DNA of 64,000 nucleotides from CAVVMA01 sp963788205 (GTDB lineage Bacteria; Desulfobacterota; Binatia; Binatales; Binataceae), in NCBI GenBank assembly GCA_963788205.1, contig CAWBGG010000007.1:1029927-1093926 (forward strand), given 5' to 3'. The notes below the pieces were generated by a model. That model was not told the DNA's origin and did no database searches. It worked only from the letters and a program-made list of their open reading frames with translations. Each line of letters opens with the position of its first letter. Within the stretch, counting starts at the first letter, position 1. A program made the position numbers and the translations under genes. This document shows positions 44,202 through 54,443 of the stretch, one piece after another.

Positions 44202-44783
44202 CTACGGCGGCAGTTCGTAACCGATCGCTGCTTCGATTTCGCACGTTCGTTGCACTGCGGGACGCGCCATCATCCGATCGTAGTGGGCGGAGAGGTTGGG
44301 GAACTCGCCGGGTGCCGGGTGGAGCGAGTCACGGAAGCGCCAGTACAGGCGGAACAAGTGGATGTCAGCGATCGAGTAACGCCCCAGCGCCCACTCACGG
44401 TTCCCCAGGCGCCGATCGGCGAGGCCGAACACCGCGCGGGCGTGGTCGATCCCCTGGCGTCGCGCCGGATGGACCGTCGCGGCGATGAATGACATCCACG
44501 AGATTGCCTGTGCCTCGGCTTCGAGGTCGGCTTCCGGGAGCAGGCCCGCCTCGGGGAAGCGTCTCGCCAGGTAGAAGAGAATCGCGGCGACTTCGGTCAG
44601 TGGCCGCCCCTCGATCAGCAGCAGGGGCACCTTGCCTTCAGGGTTCATCGCGAGATAGGCGGATGTGCGGTTTTCCTTCTTCGCCAGCGAGATCGGCCGG
44701 CTCTCGAACGGGACGCCGATCTCGTGCAGCGCAATATGCGGCGCCATCGAACTCGATCCGGGTGCGAAATAGAGCGTCAGCAT
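44202..44783 (-). CDS. Glutathione S-transferase family protein
   Basis: 193 residues from ATG 44783 (GGAGGA before it). Thioredoxin-like N-domain: LTLYFAPGSSSMAPHIALHE with the Ser of bacterial GSTs, NPEGKVPLLLIEGRPLTEVA (cis-Pro and gamma-glutamyl site). C-domain helices carry YSIADIHLFRLYWRF. A conjugating or detoxifying enzyme; substrate not predictable. Confidence 0.9.
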   Translation of the reverse strand: MLTLYFAPGSSSMAPHIALHEIGVPFESRPISLAKKENRTSAYLAMNPEGKVPLLLIEGRPLTEVAAILFYLARRFPEAGLLPEADLEAEAQAISWMSFIAATVHPARRQGIDHARAVFGLADRRLGNREWALGRYSIADIHLFRLYWRFRDSLHPAPGEFPNLSAHYDRMMARPAVQRTCEIEAAIGYELPP

Positions 44784-44809
44784 GGGCGTTCCTCCGGATG
44801 GCCGTAATC

Positions 44810-46019
44810 TTAGCGCCCGTGCGGCGCGGGCGCTCCGGCCTTCTCGCACGATGTCGGCGGCGACGGGAGTGCCGCCTTGCCCAGCGAGCGAAATATCACG
44901 TCGGCTAGCAGGTGATGCCCCTCGACACTGGGATGGACCTGATCGAACGTGATGGCGCGATTACGCAGGAACAATTGTCCGCGGTCGGCCAGCCTGAAAT
45001 CCGGCAGCGGATCGATCAACGTCACATCGCGCGAGCGCAGAAACTCTGCCAAGCGCCGCTGCGGCTCGCCGCTCAGGGCCTCGTCGCCAAGCGCGACGCC
45101 CAGTTGCCGCCGGTAGAGATCAAGCGCGCGCAGCGAGAGCTGCACCTCCTCCGGGAACACTACCGCGATGAGCCGGTAATGGCGCTCGCGGGCCAGCGCC
45201 ACGATCTTGTCGAGCATCCGAAAGGCTGAGCCCCAGGCCTCGCCCTGCTCTTTGGAGGGTGGCAGCAGCGGAACAAAATCGTAGGAGTGAGTCTTGTTGA
45301 TATTGAGTATGCCGACTTTATACATTATGGATTTCGCGTTCATGAAGGCCCATAGACAGAACTGCGAATGCGTCACTAGCCATTCGCTGAGCGGATGGCG
45401 CCCGTTGTCGTAATGCGGCGGAAGGCTGGCCGCCGCCGCGTCATTCTCGTCAGTATAGACCGCGATGTCGTTCAGCGTGATCCCGAGCAGCACCAAGTCG
45501 GGCTCCAGGCGCTGCGCCGAAGACAGCAGGAAGTGATAGTAGTAATCCAGTCCGGTGCCCTCCAGGCCGGCGTTCATGACCTCGAATCGAACCGCCCCGC
45601 CGTAGGCCTGATTGAGCTTCGATTCCAGGACCTTCAGATAAGCGTCCTCAATCGGCACGCCGAAGCCGAACGCGATTGAGTCACCCAGGCCGAGAATCCG
45701 AATCGTGCATGGTGGTTTGGGAATCGCCAGTCTCCCGGTCGCGCATCCCGAGGCTGTTGATGCGGACCGGGACGCCGTCATAGTCGGGACTATATGTACC
45801 GGGGGTCATCTCGTAGCCGCACATCCACGGCAACGTCGAGGGATGCTTTATTTTGGTCCAGTCGTAGAAGGAAAGGTCTTGCGGCGCGAACAGGCGCACG
45901 CCGACCTCCATCGCCAGCAGCGTCAGCGCCAGACTGGCCGCGGCCAGCAGCGCCTTTAGCGGCCACGCAGTCGCAGCGGATTCGCCGGTCGCGCGCCCGC
46001 CTGGTCTTTTGGGCGGCAA
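44810..46019 (-). pseudogene. SGNH/GDSL hydrolase-like membrane protein, frameshifted
   Basis: The N-terminal frame (46019 to about 45730) has one membrane helix (ALLAAASLALTLLAMEVGVR) and ends PVRINSLGMRDRE. The next frame goes on LAIPKPPCTIRILGLGDSIA, the SGNH block I (GDS), then LLGITLNDIAVY and DQVHPSVEGHHLLADVI (Asp-His block V). One extra A near 45727-45732 (GGGAGACTGG) divides them. The corrected protein is ~403 residues, the usual form found beside carbamoyltransferase genes. All SGNH blocks are intact, so a base-calling error is likely. Probably esterase or acyl-modifying activity outside the cell. Confidence 0.8.
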
Positions 46020-46038
46020 TGGATAACCGCGGCAGGTC

Positions 46039-46209
46039 CTAGAACAGCGTGTAGACGAACGGCGCGATCGCCGAGGTCTGCGCCGCCACCGCCAGTATCC
46101 CGACGATAAACAGCACGATCACCAGCGGCGTCAGCCACCACATCTTGTTGCGCCAGAAAAATCCCAGCAACTCGGACGCCGTGCGCGCGCGCGTGGTCAG
46201 TCTTCCCAT
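46039..46209 (-). CDS. DUF5989-type small membrane protein
   Basis: 56 residues: MGRLTTRARTASELLGFFWR, then one hydrophobic helix (WWLTPLVIVLFIVGILAVAA) and a short tail FVYTLF. Too short for most gene callers. Proteins of this shape are found between the SGNH hydrolase and carbamoyltransferase genes in many polysaccharide-type clusters; function unknown. 19 bases on either side to its neighbours, so one operon. Confidence 0.8.
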   Translation of the reverse strand: MGRLTTRARTASELLGFFWRNKMWWLTPLVIVLFIVGILAVAAQTSAIAPFVYTLF

Positions 46210-46228
46210 CGGATAGTCTCCCGCAATC

Positions 46229-48001
46229 TCAATTACTCACCAGTACGTTGCCCAACACTAGCAAATCGATCCCGCTGCGGGAAAAAGTGCTGAACGCCTC
46301 GGCCGGCGTGTTCACGATCGGCTCGCCCCTTAAGTTGAACGAGGTATTGAGCAGCACCGGCACGCCGGTCGCCGCGCCGAATCGCGAGATCAATTTGTAA
46401 AAGAGCGGATTGCACGCCTCAGTAACGGTCTGCACGCGGCCGGTGCCGTCGGCATGAGTCACGGCGGGGATTTTTGCCCGCGCCTCGGGCGCGACGTCGG
46501 CCACCAGCAGCATGAATTGCGCGGCGAGCTGGCTGACGATCCGCGGTTCGAAGAAATCGCCGGCGCGCTCGGCCACCACCGCCGGAGCGAAGGGCCGAAA
46601 CGGCTCGCGGAACTTGATCTTGGTGTTGACCAGGTCCTTCATCTCCGCCCGGCGCGGGTCGGCCAGAATCGAGCGATTGCCCAACGCCCGCGGCCCCCAT
46701 TCGAACCGGCCCTGATGCCATCCCACGACCTCGCCACGCTGCAGCGTATCGACCACTCGGTCCAGCAGCGCGTCCTCGTTGCTCATCACCTGATGCGCCA
46801 CCGCGTTGGTGCGCAGGAACTCGACGGTCGCGGCCTCGGAATGGCTTTCGCCCCAATAGGCGTGATTCATGCGGAATTTGCGCGGATGACCTTCCACGAC
46901 GTGATAACCCCACAGCGCGGCGCCTAGCGCGGAGCCGCCGTCGCCGGCCGCGGGCTGAACGAAAATTTCCTCGAATCCCGATTCGCGCAAAATCCTCGCG
47001 TTGGCCACGCTGTTCAAGGCCACGCCACCGGCCATGCACAAGCGGCTGAGCCCGGTCCGCTTGCGCAGGTAGCGCGCCATCTGCAGCAGGACTTCCTCGG
47101 TCACCACCTGGATACTGGCCGCAACGTCGGCGTAGTACTGATTGCGCTCGGCCTGCGCTGCGAAGTCGGCCGGCCGCTCGCCGAAGTAGGCCGGAAAGTC
47201 CATGCCGGCGGTGAAAAAATGCATCTGCGGCGGACGCGGCTCGCCGAACAGATCGACAAACCGCTGATTGAAGGTGTCGGTCCGCGAATGATGGAACGAG
47301 AAGTAGCTCATATCGAGCGCGAAGCTGCCATCGTCCCAGACCTTGAGCAGCTTGCGCACCTTGTCGCGGTAGCGCGGCTTCCCGAACGGCGCCATCCCCA
47401 TCACCTTGTACTCGCCCTCGTTGACCTCGAATCCTAGGAACGCGGTGAAGGCGCTGTACAGAAGCCCCAGCGAATGGGGAAAGCGGATTTCGCCGAGCAG
47501 CTTGATCTCGGTGCCGTGGCCTTCGCCAAAGGTCGCGGTGGCCCATTCACCCACGCCGTCCACGGTCAGGAGCGCCGCGTCGTTGAACGGTGAGCAGAAA
47601 AACGCGCTCGCCGCGTGGGACAGGTGATGCTCGGAGAAGTGAATCTTTTCGGGCGCAACCTTGAGATGATGCACCAGCAGGCTCTTGACCCACAGCTTCT
47701 CCTTGAGCCAGGTCAGCATCGATTCCTGGAACACTCCCCGCGAGGCGGGAAAGCCCGCCACCGCGGTGGTCAGGATCCGCTCGAACTTGAGAAACGGCTT
47801 CTCGAAGAAGATCACTGCGCCCAAGTCAGCCCCGCTGATTCCCGCTGTGAGCAGGCAATATTCGATCGCGCGGGCCGGGAAATCGAAGTCGTGCTTCTTG
47901 CGGCTGAACCGTTCCTCTTCCGCCGCCGCAACCAGCTCTCCGTCACACAGCAGCGCCGCGGCGGAGTCGTGAAAAAAGCACGAGACGCCCAGGATGTACA
48001 T
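46229..48001 (-). CDS. NodU/CmcH-type carbamoyltransferase
   Basis: 590 residues. N-terminal Kae1-like domain: MYILGVSCFFHDSAAALL, EERFSRKKHDFDFP, HFSEHHLSHAASAFFCSPFN (in part; metal-binding His). C-terminal YrdC-like domain: KFREPFRPFAPAVV and LLNTSFNLRGEPIV. These enzymes carbamoylate a sugar or antibiotic hydroxyl using carbamoyl phosphate and ATP. With the SGNH hydrolase and two small membrane proteins it forms a compact group probably acting on an envelope glycan. The substrate is not known. Confidence 0.93.
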   Translation of the reverse strand: MYILGVSCFFHDSAAALLCDGELVAAAEEERFSRKKHDFDFPARAIEYCLLTAGISGADLGAVIFFEKPFLKFERILTTAVAGFPASRGVFQESMLTWLKEKLWVKSLLVHHLKVAPEKIHFSEHHLSHAASAFFCSPFNDAALLTVDGVGEWATATFGEGHGTEIKLLGEIRFPHSLGLLYSAFTAFLGFEVNEGEYKVMGMAPFGKPRYRDKVRKLLKVWDDGSFALDMSYFSFHHSRTDTFNQRFVDLFGEPRPPQMHFFTAGMDFPAYFGERPADFAAQAERNQYYADVAASIQVVTEEVLLQMARYLRKRTGLSRLCMAGGVALNSVANARILRESGFEEIFVQPAAGDGGSALGAALWGYHVVEGHPRKFRMNHAYWGESHSEAATVEFLRTNAVAHQVMSNEDALLDRVVDTLQRGEVVGWHQGRFEWGPRALGNRSILADPRRAEMKDLVNTKIKFREPFRPFAPAVVAERAGDFFEPRIVSQLAAQFMLLVADVAPEARAKIPAVTHADGTGRVQTVTEACNPLFYKLISRFGAATGVPVLLNTSFNLRGEPIVNTPAEAFSTFSRSGIDLLVLGNVLVSN

Positions 48002-48005
48002 ACTG

Positions 48006-48272
48006 TCAGTACTGCTGCGTGGAATTGGTCTTGCCGAGGCGCGATCGCTCGGTCATCTCGAGCCAGCCCGTGTCGCGCTCCTCTGTGGCCAAATCTAAAG
48101 CGAGCATCGCGCGCCGCCGCTTGCGGCCCATCAGCAGCGCCACCGGACCCAGCCCGATAAAATAGAAGGCTGACATGATCGCGCGCGCCTCGGCCTGCCC
48201 CACGCGCCGGTAGGTCCGCCGGATAACTTCCCACGCCGCGCGCAGCCGTGGTGCCCTGGTCGAAGTCGCCAT
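48006..48272 (-). CDS. Small SxtJ-like protein of the carbamoyltransferase group
   Basis: 88 residues: a basic N-terminal helix, a weak hydrophobic segment (MSAFYFIGLGPVALLMG) and a polar tail ending GKTNSTQQY. Four bases upstream of the carbamoyltransferase gene. Short membrane-associated proteins ending in a similar way are frequent before such carbamoyltransferases (the SxtJ position); role unknown. Confidence 0.65.
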   Translation of the reverse strand: MATSTRAPRLRAAWEVIRRTYRRVGQAEARAIMSAFYFIGLGPVALLMGRKRRRAMLALDLATEERDTGWLEMTERSRLGKTNSTQQY

Positions 48273-48380
48273 TTCCGAATCGATCGCGAATCGATAGCCT
48301 GAAAAGCCAACCTACCTCACGGGCAGGGATGCGGCAATTTCAATGTCCGACACCTGGCCACCGGATACCCGGTGCAGCGC

Positions 48381-51300
48381 CTACTGCCTGGACGCGGACC
48401 AGGTGCCGGTGGCGGAAGTGAAGCCGGAGGAGGAAGACGGCGCGGCACACGACCAGGTGCCCGAGGCGGCCGCGGTTCCGGCAGCGTTCACCGAAAAGGT
48501 TCCCGTAAACGAGCACGACGAGCCGGCGCCGCCGATACTGTCGATCGTGAAACTGCCGTTGTTGTTGGTCAGCGTGCCGCTGCCCGCTCCGGGCGCGGTC
48601 GCAGTGATCGTCGAGCCGGCCACGCCCAAGTCGAGCGCGCCAGTTATCGAACACGAAGTCCCGCCGCTGAAGAATTGCGTACCGGCGAAGTTGCCCGCGT
48701 AAGTACCGTCGAACGGCGGCGTGGCCTGGTCGAATGAAGTCGCGGTCTGCCCGGTGCTGCTGTAGGTACTTTGCAACAGACCCTGGCTCTGCGTCACTAC
48801 CGTGCTGACCTGATTGCTCGAGCCCAGATTGAAGGTCTGCGCCGAGCTCTCGACCGCCAGCCGCGCCGCGTCCGAGGTCTGGGCCAGCGTCACGCCGATA
48901 TTGATCAACTGGCCGCCGGACCGAGGTTGGCGTAAGCCAGCGCTTCCGCCGACGCGAGCGTGGCCACCTGCGGATTGCCGGCTTGCGAGATGACTCCCAA
49001 CGCTACACCTACCGCGCCGTTGACGATCCCGGCCGTGGCGGATGCCGCCCCCGGCTGCTGGCAGGCCGGCGAACTTTCCGAGGCCAGGAACAACTGCGCG
49101 ATGTCGTTGGTGAACGCGGTCGGATTGCCGGTATCGCTGAGCGCCTGCATCGCTTGCGCCGCCAGACATCCGCTGCCGCTGGCCTGTGGCCCGATCGCGA
49201 ACTGCGATACGGCCGATTGCGATCCGCCTCCGCCGGCCAGCGTCGTGAGCATCGCGAGAAGCTGGGTCTCGGCAGTGCTCAAGGCCCCCTGGTCGACCGT
49301 AACGTTGACTCCGTTCACGCTCCCCAGCGTGGTCGAGGCGGTGCTGCTGCTGATCGCCGAGATCAGCGCCTCGAGCGAGCCCACCAGATTGCCCAGCGAG
49401 CCCGCAAGCGAGGCCAGCTGGGTGCCCGCCACCGCGGTCTGAAGCTGCGTGGCGAATCCCTCCTCGCCCTGCAGGAAGGCCAGCGTGGCTTGTTCAGGTG
49501 ACAGCGATCCATTCGACGCCGGCACGGTTATCTTGAGCGAGGGCGATTTGGCGCTCAGCGTCGTCCCTGAAGTCAGCGTCTCCTCCAGGCTCAGCGTGGC
49601 GCTGCCCGCCGCCAGGTCGCCGGTGGCTTGATCGATCACCGGCGGCGCCGTCACCAGAATCGACGCGCCATTGTTCTGCGCCGCAGCCTCGGGAATCACG
49701 AGCACCGTCTTGCCCTTGAGCTTTTCGGTAAAGGTCACCAGCACTGGTGCATTCGGCGCGAAGCCCGAACCGTTGAGCGCTACCTGGCTGAACGCCGCCA
49801 GTGATTTGGAGCTGAGCGACGCGACTTTGGGCGCCTCTGCCGTGCCCGAGAGCTTGGCTGTTACCTTTGCATCGCTGGTAGTGACGCTTAGCGTGGCGCC
49901 GCGCGCGCCCGACTTAGCGGGTTTGAAACTCACCGAGATATAGCAACTGGTGTTGGGCTGGAGGGTCTGGCCCGCGCAGCCGTCGTTCTCGCCGAAATCA
50001 GCGGAGTCGCCCTTAAGCGTGATAGCGCTGACGGTCAGCGCCTTGCCGGTAGTGTTGTCCAGTGCCGCGGTTATCGAGGGGCTCATGGCGCCCAGCGCCA
50101 GCTTGCCGAAGCTGAACGGCTTGAGAGTCGGCGGCTTGCCCTTGGCGGTTTTTGCGTCGGGCGTAAACGTCAGCGCGTCTTGCGACAGAGCGTCGAGTGC
50201 GAGCGCGGGCTGCGATCCGCATACGAACACCGCGGGCGTCGGTGTAGGCGACGGAGTTGCAGTCGGGATCACAACCGGCGATGGAATTGGAGAAGGTGTC
50301 GGCGACGGCGTAGGAGTCGGCGAAGAAGTCGGCGTGGGAGTCGGGGTGGGCGTTGCGGTCGCCACAAGCGTCGGGGTCGCCTTAGCCGTTGCGGTGGGCG
50401 TCGGCGTCGCGGTTGGAGTAGGCGTGGAGGGCAAAGCTACTCCAACGTTGTTCGACACCGACACGCCGTCACCCGTATCGGTAACGGTCAGACTGATGAG
50501 CGCGCCGTTGGGCGGCGTCGAAGCGCCGTTGAGCACCGTAAAGTCAAAGATGACGGGCGTCGATCCTCCAGCGGGCACCGAAAAACCGTTGGAGCAGATG
50601 AACGTGCCCGCCGACTGCGTAAATTCCGGATAAACGTAACAGTACTTGCTGGATTGGGCTGCGTTGGTGAGGTTGGTCACCGTCCACGTGAACACCGCCG
50701 CCTGTCCGGGACTCACCGGATTCGACATCGTGGTCAGCGCGTAGGAGAAAACCGGCGCGGGATAAACCGTCAGGGCGCCGTTGGCCTCGGCCAGGAGGTC
50801 GTTGCTGGAATCGTTCAAGGTTGCATCCAGCACCACCAAGCCGGCGGTTGCCGGCGCAATCGCCGCGGCTTGCAGGGTCAGATGAACCATGTCGGTCACG
50901 CCCGCCGCCAGCGGACCCGGCGCCCATCGCACTACTCCGTCAGTGCCCAACACGCCGCCGCCATCGGCCGCAACAAAGCTGGCGCCCGCCGGCACCGGCG
51001 CGCTCAACTGCAGGCCGGACAGCGTGCCGGCGCTGTAGTTACTATAGGTCAGGGCGGTGGTGAACGATCCCCCCGGAACGACTGTCCCATTAGGGATGGA
51101 AAGCGCAAGGCCCGCCTCGGGCGCCGATTGCACCGTCGCGTTCTTCGACACCGACGCGGCGTCATCCGCGTCGATAACGGTCAGACTGATGAGCGCGCCG
51201 TTGGGCGGCGTCGAAGCGCCGTTGAGCACCGTAAAGTCAAAGATGACGGGCGTCGATCCTCCAGCGGGCACCGAAAAACCGTTGGAGCAGATGAACGTGC

Positions 51301-52993
51301 CCGCCGACTGCGTAAATTCCGGATAAACGTAACAGTACTTGCTGGATTGGGCTGCGTTGGTGAGGTTGGTCACCGTCCACGTGAACACCGCCGCCTGTCC
51401 GGGACTCACCGGATTCGACATCGTGGTCAGCGCGTAGGAGAAAACCGGCGCGGGATAAACCGTCAGGGCGCCGTTGGCCTCGGCCAGGAGGTCGTTGCTG
51501 GAATCGTTCAAGGTTGCATCCAGCACCACCAAGCCGGCGGTTGCCGGCGCAATCGCCGCGGCTTGCAGGGTCAGATGAACCATGTCGGTCACGCCCGCCG
51601 CCAGCGGACCCGGCGCCCATCGCACTACTCCGTCAGTGCCCAACACGCCGCCGCCATCGGCCGCAACAAAGCTGGCGCCCGCCGGCACCGGCGCGCTCAA
51701 CTGCAGGCCGGACAGCGTGCCGGCGCTGTAGTTACTATAGGTCAGGGCGGTGGTGAACGATCCCCCCGGAACGACTGTCCCATTAGGGATGGAAAGCGCA
51801 AGGCCCGCCTCGGGCGCCGATTGCACCGTCGCGTTCTTCGACACCGACGCGGCGTCATCCGCGTCGATAACGGTCAGACTGATGAGCGCGCCGTTGGGCG
51901 GCGTCGAAGCGCCGTTGAGCACCGTAAAGTCAAAGATGACGGGCGTCGATCCTCCAGCGGGCACCGAAAAACCGTTGGAGCAGATGAACGTGCCCGCCGA
52001 CTGCGTAAATTCCGGATAAACGTAACAGTACTTGCTGGATTGGGCTGCGTTGGTGAGGTTGGTCACCGTCCACGTGAACACCGCCGCCTGTCCGGGACTC
52101 ACCGGATTCGACATCGTGGTCAGCGCGTAGGAGAAAACCGGCGCGGGATAAACCGTCAGGGCGCCGTTGGCCTCGGCCAGGAGGTCGTTGCTGGAATCGT
52201 TCAAGGTTGCATCCAGCACCACCAAGCCGGCGGTTGCCGGCGCAATCGCCGCGGCTTGCAGGGTCAGATGAACCATGTCGGTCACGCCCGCCGCCAGCGG
52301 ACCCGGCGCCCATCGCACTACTCCGTCAGTGCCCAACACGCCGCCGCCATCGGCCGCAACAAAGCTGGCGCCCGCCGGCACCGGCGCGCTCAACTGCAGG
52401 CCGGACAGCGTGCCGGCGCTGTAGTTGCTGTAAGTCAGCGTGGTGGTAAACGATCCCCCCGGAACGACTGTCCCATTAGGGATGGAAAGCGCAAGGCCCG
52501 CCTCGGGCGCCGACTGCACCGTCACGCTGCGCGATACCGACACAGCGTCATCCGTATCGGTAACCGTCAGACTGATGAGCGCGCCGTTGGGCGGCGTCGA
52601 AGCGCCGTTGAGCACCGTGAAGTCAAAGATGACGGGCGTCGATCCTCCAGCGGGCACCGAAAAACCGTTGGAGCAGACTTGCGTGCCCGCCGACTGCGTA
52701 AATTCCGGATAAACATAACAGTACTTGCTGGATTGGGCTGCGTTGGTGAGGTTGGTCACCGTCCACGTGAACACCGCCGCCTGCCCGGGACCCACCGGGT
52801 TCGATGTCGCCGTCAACGCGTAGGAGAGAACCGGCGATGCAGCAGCGGGACCCGCTGGTAACACTGCCGCAAGGCACATCATGAGCGCAGCAAGCGCTGG
52901 AAGGTAACGGATGGCCTGACGGCCCGATGCGGAGGTGACGCAGAACGAATCTCCGCCGCTACGACTCGCGCCGGCTTTAGCCAATTTCGCCAC
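48381..52993 (-). CDS. Giant secreted surface protein with 231-residue repeats, frameshifted near the C-terminus
   Basis: From GTG 52993 (GGAGGGG before it) a signal peptide (LPALAALMMCLAAVLPAGPA) precedes three copies of a 231-residue repeat plus a final half. Each repeat has two Ig-like beta domains: FTWTVTNLTNAAQSSKYCYV and LALSIPNGTVVPGGSFTT. Then comes a Pro/Thr/Ser linker (PTPTATPTPTATAKATPT), a choice-of-anchor D/ASPM-like domain (FSFGKLALGAMSPSITAALD), an IPT-like part and a helical tail. The first frame ends at 48905. With one missing G at about 48913 the chain goes on as GGQLINIGVTLAQTSDAARL to 48381, total ~1,537 residues. Probably an adhesin or envelope stalk. Confidence 0.8.
50450..52830 (-). 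repeat. Tandem 693-bp repeats, nearly identical
   Basis: Three full units and a partial one with period 693 bases (231 codons). Units from about 50544, 51237 and 51930 agree base for base over hundreds of positions. Only the ends of the array differ. Near identity at synonymous sites indicates very recent duplication or gene conversion and a risk of assembly collapse. Confidence 0.9.
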
Positions 52994-53304
52994 GGCGACC
53001 CCCTCCGGAATGCAACGCACGCAGTTGGGCACCATTGCCCTCTGTGCGAGCATTTGTTTGTCGGGGAAGCTCTCGAACAGAAAACCCGGGCTGATTCCCA
53101 AGCTTAGATGAAAGGGAACAATCCGACCGTTACGAAGCGGACTCTACGCTCTTGGGCCGGAAAATGATAATGCCGCGCCTTCCGTCGCTATTTCCCCTTG
53201 GCCGTTTTGAGATTGAGACACGACCCGCGGGCGGCGTGACGGCCAGCGGGTTCCGGTGGCCGGCACTAGTCAGAACGTCTTCGCGCGGCGCAGGCGCGCG
53301 ATGG
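52994..53304. other. Leader and gap upstream of the surface-protein gene
   Basis: No gene supported. On the minus strand, just before the ribosome site, a two-tier hairpin can form: CGCAC (53048-53044) with GTGCG (53020-53016), enclosing GGGCA-ATGG-TGCCC (53040-53027). It could influence translation of the surface protein. I see no clear promoter. Confidence 0.4.
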
Positions 53305-53481
53305 CTATTGAGCCGGATCGCCGGCGGCGCCGGAAGCCTTGGCCTGTTTGATGATATCGACGCACAGCTCGACGCATCCGCCGCATATATAAACGGTGGG
53401 GCCGGCGATCAGGTAGGTCACCTGGTCGGAATTCCGGCCGCAGAACGAGCAGCGCATTTCAGAAGTTCCTGACGGCGTCAT
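53305..53481 (-). CDS. Stand-alone ClpX-type zinc finger protein
   Basis: 58 residues starting MTPSGTSEMRCSFCGRNSDQ and continuing LIAGPTVYICGGCVELCVDI. This is the C4 zinc-binding domain of ClpX (CxxC...CxxC), which in ClpX binds adaptors and substrates, here with no AAA+ module after it. It ends 23 codons after the second Cys pair. Such a free domain could act as adaptor or competitor for ClpX. I chose the ATG with GGGGAG before it. No clp gene is near. Confidence 0.82.
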   Translation of the reverse strand: MTPSGTSEMRCSFCGRNSDQVTYLIAGPTVYICGGCVELCVDIIKQAKASGAAGDPAQ

Positions 53482-53691
53482 CGCGAATTCTCCCCGCTCG
53501 ATAGAGCACCCCGTGCCGCGCAATCTACCTCGCCAGCGCGCCTGCCTACAACCGCCGCCGGGCCCCGGTCCGCGGGCGGCTTCGCGGCGGGCCGCCCGCC
53601 CCGACCGGACCGGATCGCCCTCCGGCTTGCTTCAACATGAACCAATAGTATAGTATTTCTACCGACAGCTATATTTAGGCGGGACGCTGAT

Positions 53692-54063
53692 ATGGAAAGT
53701 GCTCTGATCGTGATGTGCTTGTCGGTGGTAATGGTGGTCGGTGGGCGGCTGCTGATGCTGCATGGCCGCTCGAAGTACGAGGGCCTGCTCTCGTGCGCGA
53801 TGGGGGTGTGCCTGATCACGAGCTGGTGCTCCTACTACCCGGGCGACTTCGATGACCTCGGCGATTTCATCGTGCGCCGGCTGAGCAACGCGATGATGAG
53901 GTCGCAGGATTCGGTGCCGGTGGTGATGCTCGCGTTGGTCCCGGCTTCGATCGCCTTCGTGCTGCTGACCGTCGTCCACTACTCCCATAGCGGCGCGCCG
54001 CGATCGATCAGGAGCGTCTTCGGGCCTCTGGGCCGCGTGCGCCGTCCCCGCGTGCTGCGCTAG
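53692..54063 (+). CDS. Small membrane protein, unknown
   Basis: 123 residues with two or three hydrophobic segments (ALIVMCLSVVMVVGGRLLML, LLSCAMGVCLITSWCSYY, VVMLALVPASIAFVLLTVVH) and a basic tail. AT-rich DNA (TAGTATAGTATTTC, CTATATTTAGG) just before it may be its promoter. I do not recognise the family. It lies between the ClpX-type zinc finger and the orphan flp gene. Confidence 0.55.
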   Translation: MESALIVMCLSVVMVVGGRLLMLHGRSKYEGLLSCAMGVCLITSWCSYYPGDFDDLGDFIVRRLSNAMMRSQDSVPVVMLALVPASIAFVLLTVVHYSHSGAPRSIRSVFGPLGRVRRPRVLR

Positions 54064-54443
54064 CGCCGCTGCGGCCTTTCGCCCGGGCGCGACGGGACCG
54101 CGGCTCTGCCCTTTTAACATTTGCACCTGCGCCGGTTCGCGATAGCTTCACGATCGCTAATGCGGTCGGGCCGCTTCGCGCGCTCGGTTAAGTTTCGTCC
54201 CCCCGCTCCCGATCTGAACCCATCACCAGGCCCGGTCGCGTCGGCGCAACACGCCCTTGTGTGCGCGTGCAACTCTACGCGCGCCGGACCTGATCGTGGA
54301 ACAAATAGCTGCCATTCGGACTCATTAGCGCTAGCGCGAATCTGGTACGGGACGTGCTCACACTCAAAGCAATCAATTTGCGGATCTCCGGGCTCGCCGG
54401 ATTCCGCCAGGGGTCAACGACCAACAACTGCCCGGGGGTTATC
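54064..54443. other. Control region before the orphan flp gene
   Basis: No gene supported. It contains the sigma-54-type promoter at 54343-54358 and a 75-base leader. Nothing else stands out. Confidence 0.45.
54343..54358 (+). promoter_or_regulatory. Sigma-54-type promoter of the orphan flp gene
   Basis: TGGTACGGGACGTGCT, with GG (54344-54345) and GC (54356-54357) ten bases apart. It shares 12 of 16 bases with the site before the main flp cluster, including the whole GACGTGCT half. Start of transcription near 54369, 75 bases before the pilin ATG. Confidence 0.7.

Noticed and set aside
46960..46990. tRNA-like GTTCGAATCC-type sequence
   Set aside because: It lies inside the carbamoyltransferase gene and no cloverleaf can be built. 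No tRNA was found in the window.
53005..53048. Cyclic di-GMP riboswitch before the surface-protein gene
   Set aside because: CGCACAGAGGGCAA looks like the start of the GEMM-I motif, but the second conserved block and the tetraloop receptor are absent. Only a hairpin is kept.
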